In this document: positions 7,590-15,190 of the stretch, piece after piece
How positions within the stretch are numbered: the stretch's first letter is position 1
How the letters are laid out: every line of letters starts with the position of its first letter
NCBI RefSeq assembly: GCF_002920535.1
Contig: NZ_PQSS01000049.1
Location: forward strand, 1 to 56,991
From: Streptomyces sp. Ru71
GTDB lineage: Bacteria; Actinomycetota; Actinomycetes; Streptomycetales; Streptomycetaceae
Direction of reading: 5' to 3'
DNA length: 56,991 nt
Position numbers and translations under genes: made by a program
The notes under the pieces: model-generated
What the model saw: only the letters and a program-made list of their open reading frames with translations
Databases searched by the model: none
Told to the model about the DNA's origin: nothing

Positions 7590-8426
7590 GATCTGGCCGA
7601 TCTTCGGGGCCGGCTCGTTCTGGTAGTTGGCCGGGCCGAAGTTCTTCTTCACGGCGGCCTCCCAGGCGCCGCTGCTCTCCATCTGCTCGATCGCCTTGTT
7701 GATCTTGTTGACCAGCTCGGTGTCGCCCTTCTTCACGCCGACGCCGTAGTTCTCGTTGCTCAGCTTCAGACCGGCGAGCTTGAACTGGCCCTTGTACTTG
7801 TCCTGCGCGGCGAAGCCCGCGAGGATCGAGTCGTCGGTGGTCACCGCGTCCACGGCGCCGCTCTGCAGGCCGGCGATGCACTCGGAGTAGCCGCTGTACT
7901 CCTTCAGCTGGGCCTTCGGCGCGATCTTCTGCTGGACGTTCTGCGCCGAGGTGGAGCCGGTCACGGAGCACAGCTTCTTGCCGTTGAGGTCCGTGCCCTT
8001 GGTGATGTCCGAGTCCTTCTTGATCAGCAGGTCCTGGTGGGCCAGCAGATACGGACCGGCGAAGTCGACCTTCTCCTTCCGCTTCGGCGTGATGGAGTAG
8101 GTGGCCACGATGAACTTCACGTCACCGCGCGAGAGCGCGTTCTCGCGGTCGGCGCTCTTGGTCTCCACGAACTGGATCTGGTCCGGCTTGTAGCCGAGCT
8201 GGCCCGCGATGTACGTGGCCACGTCCACGTCGAAGCCGGAGAAGTCGCCGTTCGGCTCCTTCAGGCCGAGACCCGGCTGGTCGTACTTGATACCGATCTT
8301 GATCTTGCCGCCACCGCCGGAGGAGGACGACGAGGAGTTGTCCTTGTTGCCGCCCCCACACGCCGTGGCGGACAGGGCGATGCTGAGGACGACGGCCGAG
8401 GCGGCGGTGACCTTGCGGAGCTTCAT
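7581..8426 (-). CDS. gluB: glutamate-binding lipoprotein GluB
   Basis: 281-residue solute-binding protein (SBP_bac_3 family) of the glutamate ABC transporter. The signal peptide ends in a lipobox-like LSATACGGG, so the mature protein should be anchored through Cys23 outside the cytoplasmic membrane. A Ser/Gly linker follows, and then the binding domain begins at KIKIGIKYDQPGLGLKEPNG. The family motif GFDVDVATYIAGQLGY is present. The ATG at 8426 has AAAGGAAG 6 bases upstream. It lies second in the operon, 64 bases after gluA. A duplicated segment covers its stop codon. Confidence 0.95.
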   Translation of the reverse strand: MKLRKVTAASAVVLSIALSATACGGGNKDNSSSSSSGGGGKIKIGIKYDQPGLGLKEPNGDFSGFDVDVATYIAGQLGYKPDQIQFVETKSADRENALSRGDVKFIVATYSITPKRKEKVDFAGPYLLAHQDLLIKKDSDITKGTDLNGKKLCSVTGSTSAQNVQQKIAPKAQLKEYSGYSECIAGLQSGAVDAVTTDDSILAGFAAQDKYKGQFKLAGLKLSNENYGVGVKKGDTELVNKINKAIEQMESSGAWEAAVKKNFGPANYQNEPAPKIGQIVQ

Positions 8427-8490
8427 GGTGGACTTCCTTTGCGTGAGGAAAGATGCGGGGCGCCGGCCGGCGCGACGGGAGCGCGGCGGA

Positions 8491-9267
8491 TCAGTGGTGC
8501 AGGATCTTCGACAGGAAGTCCTTGGCCCGGTCGCTGCGCGGATTGCTGAAGAACTGGTCGGGCGCAGCCTGTTCGACGATCCGGCCGTCCGCCATGAACA
8601 CCACGCGGTTTGCAGCCGAACGTGCGAACCCCATCTCGTGGGTGACGACGACCATCGTCATGCCCTCACGGGCGAGCTGCTGCATGACCTCCAGCACCTC
8701 GTTGATCATCTCCGGGTCGAGGGCCGAGGTCGGCTCGTCGAAGAGCATCACCTTCGGGTCCATGGCCAGCGCCCGCGCGATCGCGACGCGCTGCTGCTGA
8801 CCACCGGAGAGCTGCGCGGGGTACTTGTCGGCCTGGGTGCCCACGCCGACCCGGTCCAGCAGGGCGCGCGCCTTCTCCTCGGCCTGCTTCTTGTCGACCT
8901 TGCGGACCTTGATCTGGCCCAGCATCACGTTTTCGAGCACGGTCTTGTGCGCGAAGAGGTTGAAGGACTGGAAGACCATGCCGACGTCGGACCGCAGCCG
9001 GGCCAGGGCCTTGCCCTCGGCGGGCAGCGGCTTGCCGTCGATGGTGATCGAGCCGGAGTCGATGGTCTCCAGCCGGTTGATGGTGCGGCACAGGGTGGAC
9101 TTACCGGACCCGGAGGGTCCGATGACCACGACGACCTCGCCGCGCGCGATCGTCAGATCGATGTCCTGGAGCACGTGCAACGCGCCGAAGTGCTTGTTGA
9201 CGCTCTTCAGGACGACGAGTTCGCCGGTGGGGACCACGTCTTGCTTGGCCACCGATACTTCGGTCAT
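8491..9267 (-). CDS. gluA: glutamate ABC transporter ATPase GluA
   Basis: 258-residue ATP-binding subunit that powers the GluBCD importer. The Walker A is GPSGSGKST, the ABC signature is QLSGGQQQRVAIARALA, the Walker B is KVMLFDEPTSALD and the switch His is in VVVTHEMGFA. It is the first gene of gluABCD and is divergent from gluR. The 296-base gap between them carries inverted repeats at 9361-9376 and 9496-9513 that are candidate GluR sites. In S. coelicolor the adjacent GluR-GluK system is reported to control this operon in response to glutamate (established knowledge). Confidence 0.95.
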   Translation of the reverse strand: MTEVSVAKQDVVPTGELVVLKSVNKHFGALHVLQDIDLTIARGEVVVVIGPSGSGKSTLCRTINRLETIDSGSITIDGKPLPAEGKALARLRSDVGMVFQSFNLFAHKTVLENVMLGQIKVRKVDKKQAEEKARALLDRVGVGTQADKYPAQLSGGQQQRVAIARALAMDPKVMLFDEPTSALDPEMINEVLEVMQQLAREGMTMVVVTHEMGFARSAANRVVFMADGRIVEQAAPDQFFSNPRSDRAKDFLSKILHH

Positions 9268-9360
9268 CGCTCTCAGGCTCCGTCCTCCTCGGTTTCGGAG
9301 GAATGTAGTAACCAGCCTCGACCAGCGTCATTACATCTGAGGGGAATCTGAGCATCACGA

Positions 9361-9376
9361 TCCGATAGCAATCGGA
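9361..9376. promoter_or_regulatory. inverted repeat between gluA and gluR
   Basis: TCCGATAGCAATCGGA: 6-bp perfect arms around a 4-base centre. It lies 94 bases upstream of the gluA start, in the divergent control region. Candidate operator; the binding protein is inferred, not shown. Confidence 0.5.
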
Positions 9377-9495
9377 CACATGTCGTAGCACTTGTGACCT
9401 GCGGGCGACCTGGGCACGTATCGGCCGGATAACTAAAGTCCCGGGCAACCGGAACGCTCTTGACGCCGTCCTTGTCCATCGGCGTCACTGCCATG

Positions 9496-9513
9496 GTGCA
9501 CGCGTGCGTGCAC
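9496..9513. promoter_or_regulatory. palindrome upstream of gluR
   Basis: GTGCACGCGTGCGTGCAC: two 8-bp perfect arms around a 2-base centre, ending 50 bases before the gluR ATG. Likely operator for autoregulation of the two-component genes, or of gluABCD on the other side (inference). Confidence 0.5.
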
Positions 9514-9563
9514 ACGTTGTTACTCAGGTAAACCGTACGCCCGATGAATCGGAGGAGGCCGGA

Positions 9564-10253
9564 ATGAGACTGCTGCTCGTCGAGGACGACAACCACGTCG
9601 CCGCCGCGCTGTCCGCGGTCCTGGCCCGGCACGGTTTCCATGTCACGCACGCGCGCAACGGCGAGGAGGCGCTCCAGGCGCTCGTCCCGGAGGGCCCCGG
9701 CTTCGGGGTCGTCCTGCTCGACCTGGGGCTGCCCGACCAGGACGGCTACGAGGTCTGCAGCAAGATCCGCAAGCGCACCGCCACCCCGGTGATCATGGTC
9801 ACCGCCCGCTCCGACGTGCGCTCCCGCATCCACGGCCTCAACCTCGGCGCCGACGACTACGTGGTCAAGCCGTACGACACCGGGGAACTCCTCGCCCGCA
9901 TCCACGCCGTCAGCCGGCGCCGCGCAGCCCCCGAGGAGAACACCGGCAGCACCGAGACCTCCGTCCGCCTCGGCACGGTCCGCATCGAGCTGCCCACCCG
10001 GCAGGTCACCGTCGACGGCAGCGTCGTCCAGCTGACCCGCAAGGAGTTCGACCTGCTCGCGCTGCTCGCCCAGCGGCCCGGCGTGGTCTTCCGCCGCGAG
10101 CAGATCATCAGCGAGGTGTGGCGCACCAGCTGGGAGGGAACCGGGCGCACCCTGGAGGTGCACGTCGCCTCCCTGCGCGCCAAGCTGCGCATGCCGGCCC
10201 TCATCGAGACCGTGCGCGGCGTCGGCTACCGGCTCGTCGCCCCGGCCGCCTAG
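9564..10253 (+). CDS. gluR: OmpR-family response regulator GluR
   Basis: 229-residue response regulator. The receiver domain (1-115) has the acidic pocket LLVEDD and phospho-acceptor Asp53 in VVLLDLGLPDQDG, plus the conserved Lys in DDYVVKPYD. The C-terminal winged helix (about 130-225) contains LTRKEFDLLALLAQRPGVVF and VRGVGYRLVAP. The ATG at 9564 is preceded by GGAGGAGG, which fixes the start over a longer upstream frame. The kinase gene follows after 10 bases. Position beside gluABCD matches GluR of S. coelicolor, which regulates glutamate uptake (established knowledge for that species; inferred here). Confidence 0.9.
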   Translation: MRLLLVEDDNHVAAALSAVLARHGFHVTHARNGEEALQALVPEGPGFGVVLLDLGLPDQDGYEVCSKIRKRTATPVIMVTARSDVRSRIHGLNLGADDYVVKPYDTGELLARIHAVSRRRAAPEENTGSTETSVRLGTVRIELPTRQVTVDGSVVQLTRKEFDLLALLAQRPGVVFRREQIISEVWRTSWEGTGRTLEVHVASLRAKLRMPALIETVRGVGYRLVAPAA

Positions 10254-10263
10254 CGGGGGCCGG

Positions 10264-11721
10264 GTGCGCACACGCCTGCTGCCGCTGCTGATCGTCCTGA
10301 TGGCGGCCGTGCTGCTCGCCCTCGGCATCCCCCTGGCCGTCAGCCTGGCGGCCGCCCAGCAGCAGAACGTGGTCGTCGACCGGATCGACGACACCGCGCG
10401 CTTCGCCGCCCTCGCGCAGTACGTCGACACCGCCGCCACCGTGGACCGCAACCCCGGGGACGAGCGGCTGGAGATCCTCAGCCACGAACTCGCCAGCTAC
10501 TACGAGGTCTACGGCATCCGCGCGGGCGTCTTCTACCGCACCGACACGCCCATGGCGCACGCCCCCGCCGACTTCTTCCTCCCCAACACGGGCGAGGTGC
10601 GGGCCGCCTTCGAGGAGGCGCTGCTCAGCCGGCGCAGCCACGACCCGCGCCAGGTGTGGCCCTGGCAGCGCGGGCGCCTGGTCGTCGCCTCGCCGGTGAT
10701 CCGCGACGGTGACGTCGTCGCGGTCGTGGTCACCGACTCGCCCACCGGGGAGATGCGCTCACGGACCCTGCGCGGCTGGCTCGTCATCGGCGCCGGCCTG
10801 GTCGCCGCGATGCTGCTCTCGGTGGGCGCGGCCCTGCGGCTGACCGGCTGGGTGCTCAGACCCGTACGCGTGCTGGACGCCACGACGCACGACATCGCCA
10901 CCGGGCGGCTGAAGTCACGGGTCGCGGCGGCCGGCGGGCCGCCGGAACTCAGGCGGCTGGCCAAGTCGTTCAACGAGATGGCGGACCACGTCGAGGACGT
11001 GCTGGAGCAGCAGCGCGCCTTCGTCGCGGACGCCTCGCACCAGCTGCGCAACCCCCTCTCGGCGCTGCTGCTGCGCATCGAACTGCTGGCACTGGAACTA
11101 CCGGAGGACAATGAGGAGATCGCCTCGGTGCGGGCCGAGGGCAAGCGGCTGGCGCAGGTCCTGGACGACCTGCTCGACCTGGCGCTCGCCGAGCACGCCG
11201 AGGCCGACCTGACGACCACCGACATCGGCGCGCTGACCGCCGAGCGCGTCGCGGCCTGGGCGCCCGCCGCCGGGGCCAAGGGTGTGCGGCTGGTCGGCGA
11301 CTGCCCGCCCACGACCGGCTGGGCCGACCCGGTGACCCTGTCGTCCGCGCTGGACGCGGTGATCGACAACGCGGTCAAGTTCACGCCGGACGGGGAGCGC
11401 GTCGAGGTGGCGGTCGCGGCGGCCGGCGACAGCGTGACCGTCGTCGTCACCGACAACGGCCCCGGCCTCACCGACGAGGAGCTGAGCCGCATCGGCGACC
11501 GCTTCTGGCGCAGCGGCCGGCACCAGAACGTCAAGGGGTCCGGGCTCGGCCTGTCCATCACCCGCGCCTTGCTCGCCGCGGGCGGCGCCTCGATCTCGTT
11601 CGGCCGACACGAGCCGCACGGCCTGGTGGTGACGGTGACGGTGCCCCGGTACGCACCCCAGCCGGAGTCCGGGACCGGGCACGACCTGCCGGGCCGGCCC
11701 TACGGCTTGACCGAGCGGTAG
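10264..11721 (+). CDS. gluK: sensor histidine kinase GluK
   Basis: 485-residue membrane sensor kinase. One membrane segment at the N terminus (LLPLLIVLMAAVLLALGIPL) and a second around residues 175-200 enclose an extracytoplasmic sensor region of ~140 residues. HAMP follows. The phospho-acceptor is His259 in ADASHQLRNPLSALL, the N box is VIDNAVKFTPDGERV, and the G boxes are VTDNGPGLT and KGSGLGLSITRAL. The gene is ten bases after gluR and probably co-transcribed with it. Its 3' end overlaps the convergent TAXI gene by 22 bases. In S. coelicolor the orthologous kinase is reported to sense glutamate. Confidence 0.9.
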   Translation: MRTRLLPLLIVLMAAVLLALGIPLAVSLAAAQQQNVVVDRIDDTARFAALAQYVDTAATVDRNPGDERLEILSHELASYYEVYGIRAGVFYRTDTPMAHAPADFFLPNTGEVRAAFEEALLSRRSHDPRQVWPWQRGRLVVASPVIRDGDVVAVVVTDSPTGEMRSRTLRGWLVIGAGLVAAMLLSVGAALRLTGWVLRPVRVLDATTHDIATGRLKSRVAAAGGPPELRRLAKSFNEMADHVEDVLEQQRAFVADASHQLRNPLSALLLRIELLALELPEDNEEIASVRAEGKRLAQVLDDLLDLALAEHAEADLTTTDIGALTAERVAAWAPAAGAKGVRLVGDCPPTTGWADPVTLSSALDAVIDNAVKFTPDGERVEVAVAAAGDSVTVVVTDNGPGLTDEELSRIGDRFWRSGRHQNVKGSGLGLSITRALLAAGGASISFGRHEPHGLVVTVTVPRYAPQPESGTGHDLPGRPYGLTER

Positions 11722-12698
11722 TAGCGCCGGGCGCCCTGGTGGAGCTGCAGCGGGTCGGTGTAGATCGCCGTGCGCAGGTCCACCAGCTGCGCGGAGTGCA
11801 CGTGCGCGCCGATGCCGTCGCGGCTCTTGATGACCGTGCGGGTCAGCCACTCGGTCAGCCGCGGGTCGATGTCCGTGCGGGTGATCAGCAGGTTGGACAC
11901 CGCCATCGTCGGGACGGCGGCGCCGTTCTGCACGGTGGGATAGGCCGACTCCGGCATGTTCGTCGCGCGGTAGTAGCGCGTGGCGCCGCCCTCCTGGTGC
12001 AGCCGGGCGACGATGTCCGGCCCGATCGGCACGAACCGGATGGGGAAGATGCCGGCGAGCTGCCGCACGCCGTCCGTGGGCAGGCCGCCCGACCAGAAGA
12101 ACGCGTCGAGCGCACCCTCCCGCAGCCGCTTCGGCGCGCTGCCGATGCCGTCCGCCTCCGGCGTGATGTCCTTCTCCGCGTCGATGCCCGCCACCCGCAG
12201 CACCCGGTCGGCGATCAGCCGCACCCCCGACTCCGGCGGCCCTATGGCCACCCGCTTGCCGCGCAGGTCCGCGACCGAGTGGATGCCCGAGTCGCGGGCG
12301 ACGACGAGCTGGACGTAGTCGTCGTACAGGCGGGCGACACCGCGCAGCCGGCCGGCGCCCTCGCCGCGATTCAGCGTGTACGTCTCCACCGCGTCGGCCG
12401 CGGCGATGGTGAAGTCGGCCTGGCCGCGCGCCACGCGCGTGACGTTCTCCTGCGAACCGTCGCTGGTCAGCAGGCGGACCTTCAGCTGCGGCATGTCCTT
12501 GGCCAGCGCGGTGCGCAGCCGCTTGCCGTAGTCCTGGTAGACCCCGCTCGGGGTGCCCGTGCTGAAGGTGATCGTGCCGCTCGGCGGCTCCTCGCCCAGC
12601 GGCAGCAGCCACCACAGCAGCAGGCCGAGCGCCGCGACAGCGGCGGCGACGCCCGTCAGGACGCGGCGCCTGCCGAGAGAGGGGAGGGGCTTGGACAT
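11700..12698 (-). CDS. TAXI-family solute-binding protein
   Basis: 332-residue TAXI-type (TRAP transporter associated, immunogenic) solute receptor. An N-terminal membrane anchor (VLTGVAAAVAALGLLLWWLL) is followed by the family opening ITFSTGTPSGVYQDYGKRL. Further family features are ARGQADFTIAAADAV, VADLRGKRVAIGPPESGVRL and the C-terminal REGALDAFFWSGGLP region. No TRAP membrane subunits are present nearby, so it is an orphan receptor or sensor accessory. Characterised relatives include glutamate-binding proteins, which fits its place beside gluABCD-gluRK (inference). The start is ATG 12698 with AGGA 8 bases upstream. It converges with gluK, overlapping it by 22 bases. Confidence 0.88.
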   Translation of the reverse strand: MSKPLPSLGRRRVLTGVAAAVAALGLLLWWLLPLGEEPPSGTITFSTGTPSGVYQDYGKRLRTALAKDMPQLKVRLLTSDGSQENVTRVARGQADFTIAAADAVETYTLNRGEGAGRLRGVARLYDDYVQLVVARDSGIHSVADLRGKRVAIGPPESGVRLIADRVLRVAGIDAEKDITPEADGIGSAPKRLREGALDAFFWSGGLPTDGVRQLAGIFPIRFVPIGPDIVARLHQEGGATRYYRATNMPESAYPTVQNGAAVPTMAVSNLLITRTDIDPRLTEWLTRTVIKSRDGIGAHVHSAQLVDLRTAIYTDPLQLHQGARRYYRSVKP

Positions 12699-12792
12699 GG
12701 GCGCGATCCTGCCAGGCACCCCGCCGTGCTGACCAGGGGCGAGGCCGGGTCACCGCCGGCCTCGGGCAGACGGCGCTGTCAGTGGCGGCCAC

Positions 12793-12798
12793 TACAGT
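12793..12798 (+). promoter_or_regulatory. -10 element of a leaderless promoter (MazG-like gene)
   Basis: TACAGT ends 7 bases before the ATG at 12806, so transcription should begin at or next to the start codon. No ribosome binding site is visible. Confidence 0.6.
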
Positions 12799-12805
12799 CG
12801 TGCGC

Positions 12806-13219
12806 ATGAGTTCCTCCCCCGCCGACCTGGTCCGCGAGTTCCACCTCGCCTTCGGTCTCGACGCCCGCAGCACGCCCACCGAGGTGCCGCCCGGCCTCGC
12901 CGCGCACCGCGGTGAGCTGCTCGCCGAGGAGGCGGCGGAGGTGGCCGAGGTCTCGGTCACCGGACCGCTCGACAAGCTCGCCCACGAACTGGCCGACGTC
13001 GTCTACGTCGCGTACGGCACCGCGCTGGTGCACGGCATCGACCTCGACCAGGTGATCGCCGAGATCCACCGCTCCAACATGACCAAGCTCGGCCCCGACG
13101 GCACGGTCGCCCGCCGCGCCGACGGCAAGGTGCTCAAAGGGGAGCACTACGAGGCGCCGGACGTGGCGGGCGTACTGCGCCGCCAGGGCTGGCGGCCGGA
13201 GGGTGAGAGCGCGGCCTGA
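12806..13219 (+). CDS. MazG-like nucleotide pyrophosphohydrolase
   Basis: 137-residue all-alpha NTP pyrophosphohydrolase-like protein. The metal-binding motif EEAAEVAE in helix 2 and ELADVVYVAYG in helix 3 supply the acidic residues that bind Mg2+ in MazG and phosphoribosyl-ATP pyrophosphatase families. IAEIHRSNMTKLGPDG is the conserved closing motif. Members hydrolyse non-canonical or excess nucleoside triphosphates to monophosphates; the substrate is not evident. The start ATG follows a TACAGT -10 element with no Shine-Dalgarno sequence, pointing to a leaderless transcript. It stands alone between the TAXI gene and the antiporter gene. Confidence 0.85.
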   Translation: MSSSPADLVREFHLAFGLDARSTPTEVPPGLAAHRGELLAEEAAEVAEVSVTGPLDKLAHELADVVYVAYGTALVHGIDLDQVIAEIHRSNMTKLGPDGTVARRADGKVLKGEHYEAPDVAGVLRRQGWRPEGESAA

Positions 13220-13242
13220 GCGGACGGGACGTCGTGGCGGTC

Positions 13243-14502
13243 TCAGTCCCGTGGGACCGCCGTCCGCGCCCGCGGTGCGGCCTGCGCACTCGCCGGTCCG
13301 GCGTCCCCGGCCGCCGGTACGCCTTCGGTCGCGGGGGAGCCGGCTCGGCGGCGGGACCAGCGGGTCGCCAGCGGCTCCGTCCAGCGCGCGGTCAGCGGGC
13401 CGAGGACGACCAGGATGAGGACGTACGCCGTGGCCAGCGGCCCCAGCGACGGTTCGATGCCCGCCGTGACCGCGAGCCCGGCGATGACGATCGAGAACTC
13501 GCCGCGCGCCACCAGCGCACCACCCGCACGCCAGCGCCCCCTGGCCGAGATCCCGGCCCGCCGGGCCGCCCAGTACCCCGTGGCGATCTTCGTGACGGCG
13601 GTGACGGCCGCCAGGGCGAGCGCGGGCAGCAGTACCGGCGGGATGCTCGCCGGGTCGGTGTGCAGCCCGAAGAAGACGAAGAACACCGCGGCGAACAGAT
13701 CCCGCAGCGGGCTCAGCAGCGCGTGCGCCCCCTCGGCCACCTCCCCGGACAGCGCGATGCCGACCAGGAACGCGCCCACCGCGGCCGACACCTGCAACTG
13801 CTGCGCCACGCCGGCGACCAGGATCGTCAGACCCAGCACCACCAGCAGCAACTTCTCCGGATCGTCGCTGGAGACGAACCGCGAGATGAGCCGGCCGTAG
13901 CGGACCGCGACGAACAGCACCACACCGGCCACGCCCAGCGCGATGGCCAGGGTCACGCTGCCCGCCGCGAAACCGGCGCCCGCCACCAGCGCCGTGACGA
14001 TGGGCAGGTAGACCGCCATGGCCAGGTCCTCCAGGACCAGCACGCTGAGGATCACCGGTGTCTCCCTGTTGCCGACCCGGCCCAGGTCGCCGAGCACCTT
14101 GGCGATGACCCCGGAGGAGGAGATCCAGGTGACCCCGGCGAGCACCACGGCCGCCACCGGCCCCCAGCCCAGCAGCAGCGCGGCCGCCGCGCCCGGCAGG
14201 GCGTTGAGCGCGCCGTCGACCAGGCCCGCCGGATAGTGCGTACGGAGGTTGGAGACCAGATCGCTCGCCGTGTACTCCAGGCCCAGCATGAGCAGCAGCA
14301 GGATGACGCCGATCTCGGCGCCGGTGGCGACGAACTCCTCGCTCGCCCCCAGCGGCAGCAGCCCGCCCTCGCCGAACGCGAGACCGGCCAGCAGATACAG
14401 GGGGATGGGCGAGAAGCTGAACCGGGCCGCCATCCGGCCGAGCAGGCCGAGGCAGAGGATGATCGAACCGAACTCGATCAGCAGGACCGCGGAGGAGTGC
14501 AC
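13243..14502 (-). CDS. cation/proton antiporter (CPA2 family)
   Basis: 419-residue polytopic membrane protein of the monovalent cation:proton antiporter-2 family, with about 12 predicted spans. The core motif VGAFLVGIALSG and the paired helix FAAVFFVFFGLHTDP are typical of this family (KefB/KhtU type). No NAD-binding RCK_N domain is attached. The regulatory RCK_C subunit is encoded separately just upstream, 7 bases away, giving a two-gene operon like KhtT-KhtU or the c-di-AMP-linked CpeA-CpeB pair of Streptomyces (established knowledge). K+ or Na+ efflux is therefore likely. The GTG at 14502 is chosen because it follows the RCK_C gene directly. Confidence 0.88.
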   Translation of the reverse strand: MHSSAVLLIEFGSIILCLGLLGRMAARFSFSPIPLYLLAGLAFGEGGLLPLGASEEFVATGAEIGVILLLLMLGLEYTASDLVSNLRTHYPAGLVDGALNALPGAAAALLLGWGPVAAVVLAGVTWISSSGVIAKVLGDLGRVGNRETPVILSVLVLEDLAMAVYLPIVTALVAGAGFAAGSVTLAIALGVAGVVLFVAVRYGRLISRFVSSDDPEKLLLVVLGLTILVAGVAQQLQVSAAVGAFLVGIALSGEVAEGAHALLSPLRDLFAAVFFVFFGLHTDPASIPPVLLPALALAAVTAVTKIATGYWAARRAGISARGRWRAGGALVARGEFSIVIAGLAVTAGIEPSLGPLATAYVLILVVLGPLTARWTEPLATRWSRRRAGSPATEGVPAAGDAGPASAQAAPRARTAVPRD

Positions 14503-14509
14503 CGGCGGC

Positions 14510-14995
14510 TCACTCCCGCCCGAGTATCGCGGCGGCCGCGTCCACACCCTCGCGGGTGCCGATCACGATCAGCGTGTCACCGCCCGCGAGCCGGAAGTCC
14601 GGCGTGGGGGAGGGCACGGCGTCGGCGCGGCGCAGCACCGCCACGATCGAGGCGCCCGTCTCGGTCCGCATCCGCGTCTCGCCGAGCAGCCGGCCGTTCC
14701 AGTGCGAGGTCGCGGCGATCTCGATCCGCTCGGCCACCAGGCCCAGGTCCGTGGTGTGCAGCAGGTTCGCGCTGTGGTGGGCGGGCATCAGCGCGTCGAC
14801 GAGCGAGTCCGCCTCCGAGCCGGTCAGCCGCAGCGAGTGCGCGCAGGAGTCGGGGTCGTCGGACCGGTACACGCTCAGGGTGCGGGTGCCGTCCCGGTGC
14901 GCCACCACGGACAGATGGCGCTGCTCGCGGGTCACCAGGTCGTACTGGACCCCGATACCCGGCAGCGGTGTCGCCCTCAGACGTGGCGCAGACAC
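14510..14995 (-). CDS. RCK_C (TrkA-C) regulatory subunit of the antiporter
   Basis: 161-residue cytosolic protein. The N-terminal ~70 residues begin LPGIGVQYDLVTREQRHLSV, the KhtT-like opening. The C-terminal RCK_C domain (about 80-158) runs from EIAATSHWNGRLLGETRMR to GGDTLIVIGTREGVDAAAAI. RCK_C domains gate ion transporters after binding a ligand, which is c-di-AMP in some actinobacterial and Gram-positive pairs. The GTG at 14995 has AAGGGGAAG upstream. It is the first gene of the operon with the antiporter. Which ligand it binds cannot be told from sequence. Confidence 0.88.
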   Translation of the reverse strand: MSAPRLRATPLPGIGVQYDLVTREQRHLSVVAHRDGTRTLSVYRSDDPDSCAHSLRLTGSEADSLVDALMPAHHSANLLHTTDLGLVAERIEIAATSHWNGRLLGETRMRTETGASIVAVLRRADAVPSPTPDFRLAGGDTLIVIGTREGVDAAAAILGRE

Positions 14996-15190
14996 GTTTC
15001 TTCCCCTTCATTCGCGGGTCGTACGGGTACCGCCGGTGATCGTTTCCGGGCGGTACCGAGCGGTCATGCTGCCACCCTTCCGTACGGTGGCGACATGGGT
15101 GTCAGCACGGATGGACGCGGTGCGCGCGCGAGAGAGAGCCTGGTCACGGCAGGGCCGTGGGCGGACGGCGGACAAGGAGGTGCCCGGCGC

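Noticed and set aside
14249..15190. N-terminal extension of the NarL-type kinase frame
   Set aside because: It runs antisense through the antiporter and RCK_C genes; the GTG at 15191 has a strong AAGGAGGTG ahead of it.
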